A DNA stretch of 64,000 nucleotides from WLMZ01 sp963732585. Lineage in GTDB: Bacteria; Actinomycetota; Acidimicrobiia; Acidimicrobiales; Ilumatobacteraceae. Numbering within the stretch: the stretch's first letter is position 1; every line of letters begins with the position of its first letter. The DNA is taken from contig CAVSZY010000001.1 in assembly GCA_963732585.1 (NCBI GenBank), forward strand, positions 310,001-374,000, read 5' to 3'. Below the pieces are notes generated by a model that did not search any database, was not told where the DNA came from, and saw only the letters and a program-made list of their open reading frames with translations. Of the stretch, positions 1 to 8,973 are shown one piece after another. The position numbers and the translations under genes are program-made.

Positions 1-823
1 GGTGCGCGAGCACCGAAATCTTCATCGAGCCTGGCCCGGCGCACATGGACTTGGCCAGTTTCGAAGCGGCGATCGACGCCGACGACGAGATGATCGCACC
101 GTCGATGCTGTACGCCTACGCGGCGATCCTCGAAGGCGTTCCGTTCTCCAACGGCTCGCCGAATCTGGCCGTGGACACCCCGGTGCTTCGCCAGTTGGCG
201 ACGGAACGCAACGTGGCGATCAGCGGCAAGGATTTCAAAACCGGGCAGACCTTGATGAAGACGGTATTGGCCCCGATGCTCAAGGCCCGCCAGTTGGGCT
301 TGTCCGGCTGGTACAGCACCAACATCCTCGGCAACCGTGACGGCGAGGTGCTCGACGCCCCGGAGAACTTCAAGACCAAAGAGGAGTCCAAACTCGGCGT
401 CTTGGAAGACATCCTTGAGCCGGCGAAGAACCCCGACGCTCTACGGCGACATCTTCCACAAGGTGAGCAATCAACTACTACCCGCCGCGCGGCGACAACA
501 AAGAGGGCTGGGATAACATCGACATCTTCGGGTGGTTGAACTACCCAATGCAGATCAAGGTCGACTTCCTTTGCCGCGACTCGATCCTGGCCGCCCCGCT
601 GGCCCTCGACCTGATCCTGTTCAGCGACCTCGCCCAGCGCGCCGGGCTCGGCGGCATTCAGGAGTGGCTGAGCTTCTACTTCAAGAGCCCGCAGGTGGCA
701 CCCGGGCTGTATCCCGAGCACGATCTGTTCATCCAGCTGACCAAGCTGAAGAACACGTTGCGCTGGATGATGGGCGAGGATCAGATCACCCACCTCGGGC
801 GCGAGTACTACGACGAGATCTGA
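1..823 (+). CDS. ino1: Inositol-3-phosphate synthase (5'-truncated by window, frameshifted)
   Basis: This is the C-terminal two thirds of myo-inositol-1-phosphate synthase, which converts glucose-6-phosphate to inositol-1-phosphate for phosphatidylinositol and mycothiol-type products. The gene enters the window in frame 3, reading CASTEIFIEPGP from base 3. Family hallmarks are GWYSTNILGNRDG, then PPRGDNKEGWDN and the MQIKVDFLCRDSILAAP block. The reading frame changes twice, near base 438 (one extra base before LYGDIFHK) and near 469 (an extra A before NYYPPRG). Correcting both restores an uninterrupted family-like protein ending at the TGA at 821-823. The indels look like sequencing errors in an otherwise intact gene. 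The 5' end lies outside the window. Confidence 0.9.
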
Positions 824-830
824 CGAGCCG

Positions 831-1398
831 TCATGTCCTTGGAGGACCGAGCGGGCCGCGATCAGTGACCACACAGTCGACCGCCAGGTCGTGTTCTTCA
901 CCGGGCACGTGGGGCACGACCTGTTCGTGGAAGCAGACGCCGATGGTCAGGCATTGCGGGCGCAGCAACGGCAGGAATTTGTCGTAAAAGCCACCGCCTT
1001 GGCCGAGCCGGTGACCCTCGGCGCTGAACGCAAGGCCAGGGACGAGGACGACGTCGATCTCACTCGGATCGGCCGTGGGGCCCAACGGCTCGCGAATACC
1101 AAACGAACCGACGCTGAACTCGCTGTCGTCGCCGATCTCGACGGCAACCATCTGCCGCGCCCTCGACCCGCGGCACGAGGGTGCGCACCCCGTCGGCGTG
1201 CAGCTGTTCGACCCACGGTTGCGTCTCTGGCTCGCCGGATGCGCCGAGGAAGGCCAACACACATCGGGCCTCACCGAGCAACGGAACAGCCGCCTCCCAG
1301 ATCTGCTGCGATCGTTCAGGGCGATCGTCGAGCGAGCGGCGCAGCTGGCGCATTGCAGAACGCATCTGTTGCTTGTCTTGGCTGATCGATGCGGCCAC
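831..1398 (-). CDS. 5-formyltetrahydrofolate cyclo-ligase (frameshifted)
   Basis: ATP-dependent conversion of 5-formyl-THF to 5,10-methenyl-THF, a one-carbon salvage step. The N-terminal half starts MAASISQDKQQMRSAMRQLRRSL, a basic helix typical of the family. The C-terminal half carries RLGQGGGFYDKFLP, the nucleotide/phosphate-binding GxGGGFYD signature. The halves lie in different frames. One extra G near 1156-1161 (after VPRVEG, before RQMVAVEIGDD) explains the break. The GTG start at 1398 is supported by a TACCGT box ending 8 nt upstream. About 188 residues when repaired, normal for the family. The gene is divergent from the flavin reductase at 1435. Confidence 0.85.
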
Positions 1399-1406
1399 GG
1401 GTTGAC

Positions 1407-1426
1407 ACGGTACCGACGGCTACAGT
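1407..1426. promoter_or_regulatory. Divergent promoter region, two leaderless -10 boxes
   Basis: On the minus strand TACCGT (1407-1412) ends 8 nt before the GTG of the folate cyclo-ligase. On the plus strand TACAGT (1421-1426) ends 8 nt before the ATG of the flavin reductase at 1435. Both fit TAnnnT with start codons at about +1, so both transcripts would be leaderless. The -35 elements are not convincing. This is inference from spacing only. Confidence 0.45.
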
Positions 1427-1434
1427 CGATATCG

Positions 1435-1938
1435 ATGTCTAGCGATCACGACTTCGATCCCGCCCGCTACCGCCAAGTGCTCGGGCATTTCCCGACCGGG
1501 GTCACCATCGTCACCGGGATGGACGGCGAGATCCCGGCCGGTTTCACCATCGGTTCGTTCTCCTCGATCTCGCTCGAACCGCCACTGGTTGGCTTTTTCC
1601 CGCAGATCAGCAGTGAGACGTGGGACGCCATCGCCCCCTCGGAACGATTCTGCGTCAACATCCTCGGTTCGCATCAGGGCGCAGCCTGTTGGGACTTCGC
1701 CCGCCGCGATGCCGACGATCGCTTCGACAGCGTGGAATGGCAGCTCTCGCCAACCGGCAGCCCGATCCTCACGCAGTCGATCGCCTGGATCGATTGCCTC
1801 ACCGAGTCCGTGCAAGAGATCGGCGATCATTACCTCGTCGTCGGGCGGGTGGTGGCGCTCAGCAACGTCGACGCCGATCCGTCGCCACTGGTGTTCTACC
1901 GCGGCAAGCTCGGCGAGTTCTCGCCCCTGGCCTCATGA
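1435..1938 (+). CDS. Flavin reductase family protein (FMN-binding split barrel)
   Basis: 167-residue protein of the flavin reductase-like family (HpaC/DIM6-NTAB type). Such proteins supply reduced FMN or FAD to a partner monooxygenase or act as flavin-dependent reductases. Diagnostic stretches are the N-terminal FPTGVTIVTG, the central SFSSISLEPPLVGFFP and the GDHYLVVGRVVAL strand near the C terminus. The ATG at 1435 is preferred over upstream in-frame codons because the homology begins directly after it (SDHDFDPARYRQVLGHFPTGV) and a TACAGT box sits 8 nt upstream. It overlaps the next gene by ATGA, so the two are probably co-translated. The partner oxygenase is not adjacent, so the substrate is unknown. 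Confidence 0.85.
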   Translation: MSSDHDFDPARYRQVLGHFPTGVTIVTGMDGEIPAGFTIGSFSSISLEPPLVGFFPQISSETWDAIAPSERFCVNILGSHQGAACWDFARRDADDRFDSVEWQLSPTGSPILTQSIAWIDCLTESVQEIGDHYLVVGRVVALSNVDADPSPLVFYRGKLGEFSPLAS

Positions 1939-2294
1939 CCCGCGAGTCACGATTCGCCCTGGGCTTCGATCTCCTCGCCGTGCTGATCTTTGTCGCCATC
2001 GGTCGTCGCAACCACGACGAAGGCGGCAACGCCGTGCTCGAAGCATTGCGGGTCGCCGCGCCGTTCCTGATCGCCGCCGTTGGCACCTGGTCAGTGTTTC
2101 GCTTGTGGAACGATCCGTTCTCCCAACGCAGCGCGATCATCGTCTCGGTCGGAACCATTCTTGTCGGCATGGTGCTGCGCAAATTCGTCTTCGATCGCGG
2201 CACCGCGACCGCTTTCGTGATCGTTGCCACGGTCACGCTTGGTCTGCTGTTCAACGGCTGGCGAGCGGCCTGGCGCCACCGCCACCACAGCTGA
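1935..2294 (+). CDS. DUF3054-like small membrane protein
   Basis: 119-residue integral membrane protein with about four hydrophobic segments (LLAVLIFVAIG, APFLIAAVGTW, IIVSVGTILVGMVL, AFVIVATVTLGLLF). The opening FDLLAVLIFVAIGRRNHDEG resembles the DUF3054 family, which is widespread in actinobacteria and has no assigned function. The ATG overlaps the TGA of the flavin reductase, indicating translational coupling. Basic C-terminal tail (WRHRHHS). The role is unknown. Confidence 0.75.
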   Translation: MTRESRFALGFDLLAVLIFVAIGRRNHDEGGNAVLEALRVAAPFLIAAVGTWSVFRLWNDPFSQRSAIIVSVGTILVGMVLRKFVFDRGTATAFVIVATVTLGLLFNGWRAAWRHRHHS

Positions 2295-2345
2295 CATCAG
2301 CCGTCGCCCAGCTTTCCTGGCACGGCCGGTTTCACCCGTCTGAAA

Positions 2346-3293
2346 TCAGGCGTGACGAGAACGCATGGTCAGGCCGGATCGGACTTGCGAAGCCACGACC
2401 TCGGGGCGATGGAAGACGTCCTCGTGCGTGAACGTGTACACGACGCGTCCAAGCTGGTTGAGGTCGCGGCGCCGTTGGGCGGCGTGTTGACGTTGGCGTG
2501 GGCTGGCATGAGCGATCTGGCCGTCGACTTCGACCACGAGGCAGCTTGGGCTGAAATCAAAGTCGACACGCGCGATCACCTTGCCATCGATCCGGTGCGG
2601 CACCTGCACCGCAGGTCGAGGTAAGCCAGCGAGTCGGCAGATGGCCAAGAAACGCCGCTCGAGGTGGTTGACTCCACCGCCGTCGATGAGCACCTCATCC
2701 AACAGCCGGACTCCGGACCGTCCCGAACCCCGATGTGCGGCGAGGCGTTTACGCAGAAACGGGAGCGAGATCAATCGGAGGTGAACCGCACTGTCGACTG
2801 CGTTCTCGAGCTCGCTTCGGGTGCACACGGACGCGAGATCAATGATCGTGCGCGTTGCACTTGTGCATCGGAACCCTCGTGCCAAGGCCAGATCAAGCCC
2901 CTTCAGTGGCGGCGCGCACGAGTGGAGAACGCCTCCTCTGAAGACTCGGTTGCGCTGCTCACGGGGCATGGTGATGTCGACATCATCCCCTTCGAACCCA
3001 GCAATCCCATGCAGCCGCGCAGCGCTGCGATGGCTGATTGCCGCACTTCCGCCGAGGTCGTTCAGCGCGATCTGTAACGATCGCAGCCAATCGGCGGGTT
3101 GACCGGGAAAGCTGAGGCTGCGCTCGCCGACGCGTTCAAGTCGAGCGCTCGCCACCCATCGGTGGATCTGGACTGCGCTGGCACCGGCATGACGAGCTTG
3201 ACCACGCGACACGACACCGTGATGGGCCCTGGCGATGTCGGCGAGCCGGAGCAGCGTCGGATTCACCACCCGCTGAGTGCGCCGTTCGACCAT
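2346..3293 (-). CDS. AbiEi/DUF559-type two-domain protein
   Basis: 315-residue protein. Residues about 10-60 form an AbiEi-antitoxin-like winged helix (IARAHHGVVSRGQARHAGASAVQIHRWVASARLERV). The middle SAAISHRSAARLHGIAGF block follows it in this family. Residues about 215-305 resemble DUF559/Vsr-like nuclease folds, with ARVDFDFSPSCLVVEVDGQ followed by an RRRDLNQLGRVVYTFTHEDV strand. Proteins of this architecture are abundant as orphans in actinobacteria; their function is not established despite the antitoxin label. No AbiEii toxin is adjacent. A degraded N-terminal paralogue lies at 39795-40067. Confidence 0.75.
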   Translation of the reverse strand: MVERRTQRVVNPTLLRLADIARAHHGVVSRGQARHAGASAVQIHRWVASARLERVGERSLSFPGQPADWLRSLQIALNDLGGSAAISHRSAARLHGIAGFEGDDVDITMPREQRNRVFRGGVLHSCAPPLKGLDLALARGFRCTSATRTIIDLASVCTRSELENAVDSAVHLRLISLPFLRKRLAAHRGSGRSGVRLLDEVLIDGGGVNHLERRFLAICRLAGLPRPAVQVPHRIDGKVIARVDFDFSPSCLVVEVDGQIAHASPRQRQHAAQRRRDLNQLGRVVYTFTHEDVFHRPEVVASQVRSGLTMRSRHA

Positions 3294-3379
3294 TCGTCGG
3301 CAACGCTCGCCGTTCCTGTCACAAGCTATTTCATACGGGCGAAATTTCTCGTGACTAGAACGTGCGAGCGCCCGAGCGG

Positions 3380-5121
3380 TTACAGCGTGTTCGTGATCGC
3401 CCCGGTCTCGGCGCCCTGCACCAACTTGGCGTACTTGCCGAGCACCCCTCAGGTGTAGCGCGGAGCTAACGGCGACCCAACCTGACGACGACGAGCCAGT
3501 TCCTCGTCATCGACGAGCAGATCAAGGCTGTAGTTGTGCACATCGACACGGATGATGTCGCCGTCGTGGACGAAGGCGATCGGGCCACCGTCGACAGCTT
3601 CCGGGGCGACGTGGCCGATGCAGAAGCCCCAGGTGCCGCCACTGAAGCGGCCGTCGGTGACCAGCGCACAATCGTGCCCCGACCAGCGCCCTTCAGCGCC
3701 CCGGTGATCGCCAGCATCTCGCGCATCCCTGGGCCGCCCTTTGGGCCCTCGTAGCGGATGACGATCACGGTCCCTGGCTGGATCGACCCACAGAGGATCG
3801 CGGCCATCGCCCCGTCCTCGCCGTCGAACACCCGAGCCACGCCCTCGAACAACATCTGGTCGTGGCTCAACCCGGCGACTTTGACCACAGAGCCCCTCGG
3901 CGCCAGTGAGCCGGTGAGCACGTTGATGCCACCTTCGCTGTGCAACGGTTGATCGAGCGGATAGACGACAACACCATCGGGCCCAGGGGGGTCGATCAAC
4001 GCCAGGTTCTCGGCGATCGTGCGCCCCGTGCAGGTCAGTGCGTCGCCGTGCAACAGACCGGCATCGAGCAGATGTTTCATCACCACTGGCACGCCACCGA
4101 CGCGGTCGAGATCGCTCATGTGGAACTTGCCGCCAGGCTTCATGTCGGCGATGTGCGGCACCTTGGCGGCGATGCGGTTGAAATCCTCGAGTTCGAGCGC
4201 AACACCCGCTTCGTTGGCGATGGCCAACAGGTGCAGCACTGCATTCGTGGAACCGCCCAGGGCACTGGTCACGGCGATGGCGTTTTCGAACGCCTTCTTG
4301 GTCATGATCATGCGCGGCGTGATACCCAGGCGGAGCAGGTTGACCACCGCCTCTCCGGCCAGGCGGGCGTCGTCTTCACGGCGCCTATCGACGGCCGCCG
4401 GCGATGCGCTGCCGGGCAGGCTCATCCCCATCGCCTCGGCGATGGAACTCATCGTGTTGGCGGTGAACATGCCACCGCAGGCACCCTCGCCGGGGCACGC
4501 CTTGCGCTCGATCTGACCGAGTTCCTCAGCAGTGATCGGACCGAGGGCGCAGGCCCCGACCGCTTCGAAGACGCTGGTGATGTCGAGGGCGACGCCGTTA
4601 TGGTTGCCCGGCAGGATGCTGCCGTTGTAGACGAAAACACTGGGCAGGTCGAGGCGCGCGGCGGCCATCAACATCGCCGGAATGCTCTTGTCGCACCCGG
4701 CCAGACCGACGAAACCGTCGAGGCGCTCGGCGTGCATCACGCATTCCACCGAGTCGGTGATCACTTCACGGCTGACCAACGAGGCCCGCATGCCTTCGTG
4801 GCCCATGCTGATGCCATCGCTGACGGTGATCGTGCCGAATTCCATCGGGAAACCGCCAGCGCTGCGCACGCCCTCTTTGACCCGCTCAGCGAGCTTGCGC
4901 AGCGTCATGTTGCATGGCGTGACCTCGTTCCAGGCGTTGGCCAGGGCGATCTGCGGCTTCTCCCAATCGTCGTCGGTCATACCGACGGCGCGCAGCATCG
5001 CTCGCGCCGGTGCCTTCTGGTTCCCGTCGGTCACATCGCGGCTGCGTGGCTTGAGGTCAGCGCTGGTGACGGACGAAGCTGCGGCCAAGATTTCAGAGGG
5101 ATTGTCAGTGGGTTGCGACAT
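3380..5121 (-). CDS. ilvD: Dihydroxy-acid dehydratase (frameshift plus in-frame TGA)
   Basis: IlvD dehydrates 2,3-dihydroxy-isovalerate and -methylvalerate in valine, isoleucine and pantothenate synthesis, using an Fe-S cluster. Seen: GLAGCDKSIPAMLMA, ACPGEGACGGMFTANTM (cluster and Mg region) and SALGGSTNAVLHLLA. The frame is lost near 3683 after KGAGRG, where a run of four G would need five to continue as HDCALVTDGRFSGGTWGF. The C terminus then reads RYT-stop-GVLGKYAKLV, with a TGA at 3449-3451 where the family usually has Arg or Ser, and ends at TAA 3380-3382. Both lesions are probably read errors. The ATG at 5121 has a TACCGT box 7 nt upstream. Divergent from ybaK. Confidence 0.9.
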
Positions 5122-5128
5122 GGGTGCA

Positions 5129-5156
5129 ACGGTAGCAAGCAGGCGCTGGCTACCGT
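5129..5156. promoter_or_regulatory. Divergent leaderless promoters of ilvD and ybaK
   Basis: The same hexamer TACCGT occurs on both strands: minus 5134-5129 and plus 5151-5156. Each ends exactly 7 nt before the ATG of its gene (5121 and 5164). The symmetry and spacing support two back-to-back -10 boxes driving leaderless mRNAs. Confidence 0.5.
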
Positions 5157-5163
5157 TGGGTCA

Positions 5164-5658
5164 ATGAAGAAGGGCCATCACACGGCGACGCCGGCAGCGG
5201 TGGCGTTGACCCAGGCCAAGGTCGAGTTCTCGCTGCACGAGTTCGAACATCAGGCGATGGAACGTGGCTTTGGACTCGCCGCCGCACAGACACTGGGTGT
5301 CGAACCAGAGAGGGTCTTCAAGACGCTGTTGGCCGCTACTGAGGATGCTCCGACGCCAGCGGCGGTGGCGATCGTGCCGGTGAGCAAGCAACTCTCCCTG
5401 AAGTCGCTGGCTCACACGCTCGGCTGCAAACGGGTGGAAATGTGCGACCCAAAGGTCGCCGAACGGCTCACCGGCTACGTCGTTGGCGGCATCAGTCCCT
5501 TCGGACAACGGCGCCAACTGCCAACCGTCATCGACGAGACCTGCCTGTTGTTCGACACCATCTTCGTCTCCGGCGGGCGGCGCGGCCTGGACATCGAGAT
5601 CGCTCCGCAGGCGCTTGTCGCTATGTTGCAGGCCATCGTGGCCGCCATCGCTGTCTAG
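5164..5658 (+). CDS. ybaK: Cys-tRNA(Pro)/Cys-tRNA(Cys) deacylase YbaK
   Basis: 164-residue trans-editing enzyme of the YbaK/EbsC family, which hydrolyses Cys-tRNA(Pro) misacylated by ProRS. The sequence matches the family from start to end: EFEHQAMERGFGLAAAQTLGVEPERVFKTL, then VPVSKQLSLKSLAHTLG with the conserved Lys, then LTGYVVGGISPFGQRRQLPTVIDE, the glycine-rich substrate loop, and SGGRRGLDIEIAP. The start ATG follows a TACCGT box by 7 nt. Full length with no lesion. Confidence 0.92.
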   Translation: MKKGHHTATPAAVALTQAKVEFSLHEFEHQAMERGFGLAAAQTLGVEPERVFKTLLAATEDAPTPAAVAIVPVSKQLSLKSLAHTLGCKRVEMCDPKVAERLTGYVVGGISPFGQRRQLPTVIDETCLLFDTIFVSGGRRGLDIEIAPQALVAMLQAIVAAIAV

Positions 5659-5680
5659 CCCGGCTCATCTCGGGCAGTGC

Positions 5681-6571
5681 TTATCTGTCGCTGCGCAGTT
5701 GCGCGGCGACCCGACGCAAGCGTGTACGCGGCGAGGGATGGGTCTGTTCGAGCTTGCCCCGCCATCCGCTCGGTGGTGCCTGACGTGGCTCCTCGGCGAC
5801 GCGCCGCAGGGCAACGGCCAACTCTCGACCAAAGCCCATCGACACGGCGCGGCGATCAGCATCGAGCTCGGAGCGCTGCCCGACGGTGTTGGCGATGGCG
5901 TTACTGAGCATCAGACCAGCGAGAAAGATCCAAGAGAACGCCTGCAACACACGGCCGAGGCCACGACCGAGGGTGGTCAGCACCGACGAGTTCGACGCAA
6001 AACTTGACGTCGCTGCGGTGGCCACGTTTTGTAGAAAGAAGCCAATCTCGGCGAGCACGAAGATTGGCAGGCTGAGCCACTGGCGCAGCGACAGCGCCAC
6101 CGTATGCATGCCGAGATGGTGGGCGAGCTCGTGGGCCAAGACACCGACCATCTCGTTGCGTGGCAGCGTGTCGATGGCGTAGGAGGTGACCACCACGAGG
6201 CTGCCGCCGCAGGCGAAGGCATTCAGCTCCTCCGACTCGATCACCGCCAATTGAAAGCGTCGTTGGGAGACATGGGACTGTTGCGCCACGCTTCGCCATG
6301 CAGGTTCCAGGCGAGCTGCCTGGGCCTTCGTTGCTCGGCGTGCGCCGAGTAAGCGCATGACGATCACCGATTGCAATGGCGAGTAGAACATGACCGCCCC
6401 AGCGGCGAGATAACCGCCGGCGAAGGCCCACAGCGGCACCTGCCAGAAGACATGAATCGGCCACCAGAACACCGCGAGGGCAAGGATCCACATCGGAATC
6501 GTGGCCAACACGGGAACCAGCGCCGACACAGCCGAACCATCGATCCCTCGTTCGCGCCTGCGGTCAAGCAT
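5681..6571 (-). CDS. M48 family membrane metalloprotease
   Basis: 296-residue HtpX/Ste24-type peptidase. Two N-terminal hydrophobic segments (about residues 20-40 and 48-70) anchor it. The zinc site is HELAHHLGMH, and the third ligand lies in SELDADRRAV about 75 residues on. A further hydrophobic segment (LPIFVLAEIGFFL) follows the zinc helix. The family handles turnover or quality control of membrane proteins; the substrate here cannot be inferred. It converges with ybaK, leaving only 22 bp between stops. The 284 bp upstream (6572-6855) contain no convincing gene. Confidence 0.85.
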   Translation of the reverse strand: MLDRRRERGIDGSAVSALVPVLATIPMWILALAVFWWPIHVFWQVPLWAFAGGYLAAGAVMFYSPLQSVIVMRLLGARRATKAQAARLEPAWRSVAQQSHVSQRRFQLAVIESEELNAFACGGSLVVVTSYAIDTLPRNEMVGVLAHELAHHLGMHTVALSLRQWLSLPIFVLAEIGFFLQNVATAATSSFASNSSVLTTLGRGLGRVLQAFSWIFLAGLMLSNAIANTVGQRSELDADRRAVSMGFGRELAVALRRVAEEPRQAPPSGWRGKLEQTHPSPRTRLRRVAAQLRSDR

Positions 6572-6855
6572 CCTGAACTCTGTATTCCCTTCCAGGTCGC
6601 CGATGCTTCACGCTAGTTCATCCGCCGCTCGGCCGCCACCGCCCGCGCAGAGAAACATTGCGCCGCCAAACACACTCCGTGACGAATCGCCCGACGGATG
6701 CCGGAAAGGCTCAAGATTTCCTCAGCATTCCCACGCTGCGCGGCCCGAGATGACCGATCGTCAAGTTTGTTCCAAGAATTGCGATTTCGGCTGCCGTTGG
6801 GTCGTATCGCCTCGTCAACCGCCGATGAACAAGAGGGAACGAATCGCAGGAGATA

Positions 6856-8656
6856 GTGGAAACAGAGCTCGGGCAAGCACAGCGGAGAGCACCTACGGAC
6901 GGCGACGCCGTCATCGCGACGCGCCCAGATCCTGCAGCGATGCTCGTTGACGCCCGTGCTGTGGAGCAGGCCGATCCGTCAGCGGCCCGGCTTCTGGCGC
7001 AACAGGCGCGGCTGCTGGCCCACTCCCAGGGCGACGTTGTCGTCGAGACCGAGGCGTTCTACCGGCTGGCCGCCATCGCCTACTACAGCGACCGTCATGA
7101 AGAGGCCTTCGGCTTGGCCATCGAGGCTGCCAGCATGGCCAAGAAACATCAGATGTCGCCTGTCGAGGCTGAGGCTCGCAACCTGTTGGCGATCATCCAC
7201 TTCGATGCTGGCAACCATTCCGAAGCCCTGGCCTGCGGCTTGCGGGCATTGGAGATCGGCCAAGCGTCCGACAACAAATCCGGGCTGGGCAATACCCTGA
7301 ATACGTTGGCAGCGATCCACAAAGTGCTCGGCGACACCGATCGCGCCCTGGCCACCTATGAGGCCGCGCTGACGATCAACCGCCAGCTGGCTCAACCGGA
7401 ATTCGATGCCTTGACCCTGTCGAACATGGCCGAGATTCATGCCGACCGTCGCGAATTCTTGCTGGCAGTGAGCTTTGGCGAGCGCGCCCTCGAGCTGTGC
7501 CGCACGCATGCTCCCAGCTTTCTCCCCGGAGCCCTGTCCAACTTGGCTGTGGCCTATGCCGAGCTCGACGACCATGGCCACGCGGAGACCTATTTCAATG
7601 AGGCCGAGCGTTTGATCGGCAACGTGAGTGTCGCATCGGGCGTCAACGGCGACGACACCTTGGCGCTGCAACGCGTCGCCTACAGCTCACAACGAGCACG
7701 TTGGGAATTACTACGGTCGGATGACGTTGAGGCCGAAGCCCAACTCCGCGCCGCCCTGGAACAGGCCCGGATGTGCCGCTCTCGCCGCCACGAGTTAGAC
7801 GCCCACTATCAGCTTGCCCTGCTCTGTCAGCGGGTCGGCCGTCTCGACGAAGCAATCGAGCACCACCTTCAGCGCTTCGAGGTCAACGAGCAGATCTTCA
7901 ACCAGGGCGCCGACCTGCGCATCAAGACCTTGCAGATCGCCCACGACACCGAGCAGTCTCGCCAACAGGCCGAGATCCTGCGGCTGCGCACGAGCGAGCT
8001 GGAGTCGCTGGTTCGCGCCCGCACCCAACGCTTCGAGGACTTTCAGATCGAGGCGTTTCAACGGCTCGCCCTGCTCAGCGACTATCGCCTCGGTGATGAT
8101 TCGACGCACAGCCTCGGCGTCGGTGACCTCGCCGCCGATATCGCCCATGAACTGCAAGCCGAGGTCGATTGGTGCGAGCGGTTGCGTCTTGCGGCCAGGC
8201 TCCACGACATCGGCAAGATTGCTGTGCCCGACGAGATCTTGTTCAAAAAGGCCGTGCTGTCGCCGGAGGAGTTCGAGCGGATGTCACGCCACACGATCGA
8301 CGGTGCCAGCGTGCTGGCTGGATCGACGTCGCCGATCGTGCAGTTGGCTGAGGAGATCGCCCTCGCCCACCACGAACGCTGGGACGGCAGCGGCTATCCG
8401 AACCGTCGCAGCCACCGAGAAATCCCTCATTCGGCGCGGATCACCGCGGTCGCCGACGTCTTCGTGTCACTCGTCGCCGAGGCACCGTACCGCCAGGCGT
8501 GGACGCCCTCAGAGGCCGTTCGATTCGTCATCGATCGAGCGCGACTCTCGATTCGACCCCGAGGTAGTGGACGCCTTTCTGCGCATCATGGTTCGCCGCT
8601 ACCCCGACCTCAACTTCTCCTCGGTCAACACCCAGCGCGCCCGACACCCCGTTTGA
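6856..8656 (+). CDS. TPR-repeat HD-GYP domain protein (frameshifted near 3' end)
   Basis: About 600 residues when repaired. Residues about 50-330 are tetratricopeptide helices (ALATYEAALTINRQL; GALSNLAVAYAELDDHGHAETYFNEAERL). A coiled segment (EQSRQQAEILRLRTSELESL) leads into an HD-GYP domain with RLHDIGKIAVP near residue 450 and HHERWDGSGYP near 515. HD-GYP proteins hydrolyse cyclic di-GMP; here the TPR array replaces the usual receiver domain. One extra C near 8536 breaks the frame, which should continue ERDSRFDPEVVDAFLRIMVRRYPDLNFSS to TGA at 8654-8656. The GTG start at 6856 has AGGAG 3-4 nt upstream. Uncorrected reading would falsely fuse it to the ferredoxin. Confidence 0.8.
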
Positions 8657-8673
8657 GTTCCTACACTCCGCCT

Positions 8674-8964
8674 GTGTATCCCGCTCGGCAGAGACGAATC
8701 GACAGCCGCCAGCGGCCTGCCAGATGGCACCTCGAACCGCTGCGTATCGAGGAGCTGGAATGCATCAACTGCGACCGTTGCATTCCAGCGTGCCCTCCCC
8801 AGTTCGGGGCGATCGTCAAGTATGAGATCGATGTCGTCATCATCCCGGAGCTGTGCAGCGGCTGTGACAAATGCCTGGCGGCATGCCCGGTTGACTGCAT
8901 TTATCCGTTCCCGAACTGGGAAACAATTGGCTACCCGAACGAATGGTGGAGCATCATCAGCTAG
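8674..8964 (+). CDS. 2[4Fe-4S] ferredoxin
   Basis: 96-residue dicluster ferredoxin. Cluster motifs are CINCDRCIPACP and CSGCDKCLAACPVDC. The first set carries an unusual PPQFGAIVKY stretch after ACP where a typical ferredoxin has an acidic insert. The N-terminal basic 25 residues (YPARQRRIDSRQRPARWH) precede the fold. The start is uncertain: GTG at 8674 is chosen because it lies just after the repaired stop of the HD-GYP gene; TTG at 8653 is an alternative. A role in electron transfer is certain in kind; the partner enzyme is unknown. Confidence 0.8.
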   Translation: MYPARQRRIDSRQRPARWHLEPLRIEELECINCDRCIPACPPQFGAIVKYEIDVVIIPELCSGCDKCLAACPVDCIYPFPNWETIGYPNEWWSIIS

Positions 8965-8973
8965 AAATGACGT

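Noticed and set aside
3449..3451. Selenocysteine readthrough in ilvD
   Set aside because: The family has Arg or Ser at this place, no catalytic role is known there, and no hairpin of SECIS type was noticed downstream.
3940..5163. Long plus-strand frame continuing into ybaK
   Set aside because: It is antisense to ilvD; protein-like homology begins only at ATG 5164.
6761..6787. TCAAGTTT-N11-TGCGATTT as a sigma-28-type promoter for the HD-GYP gene
   Set aside because: The -35 half looks good, but the -10 half matches only the CGAT core; no flagellar genes are in the window.
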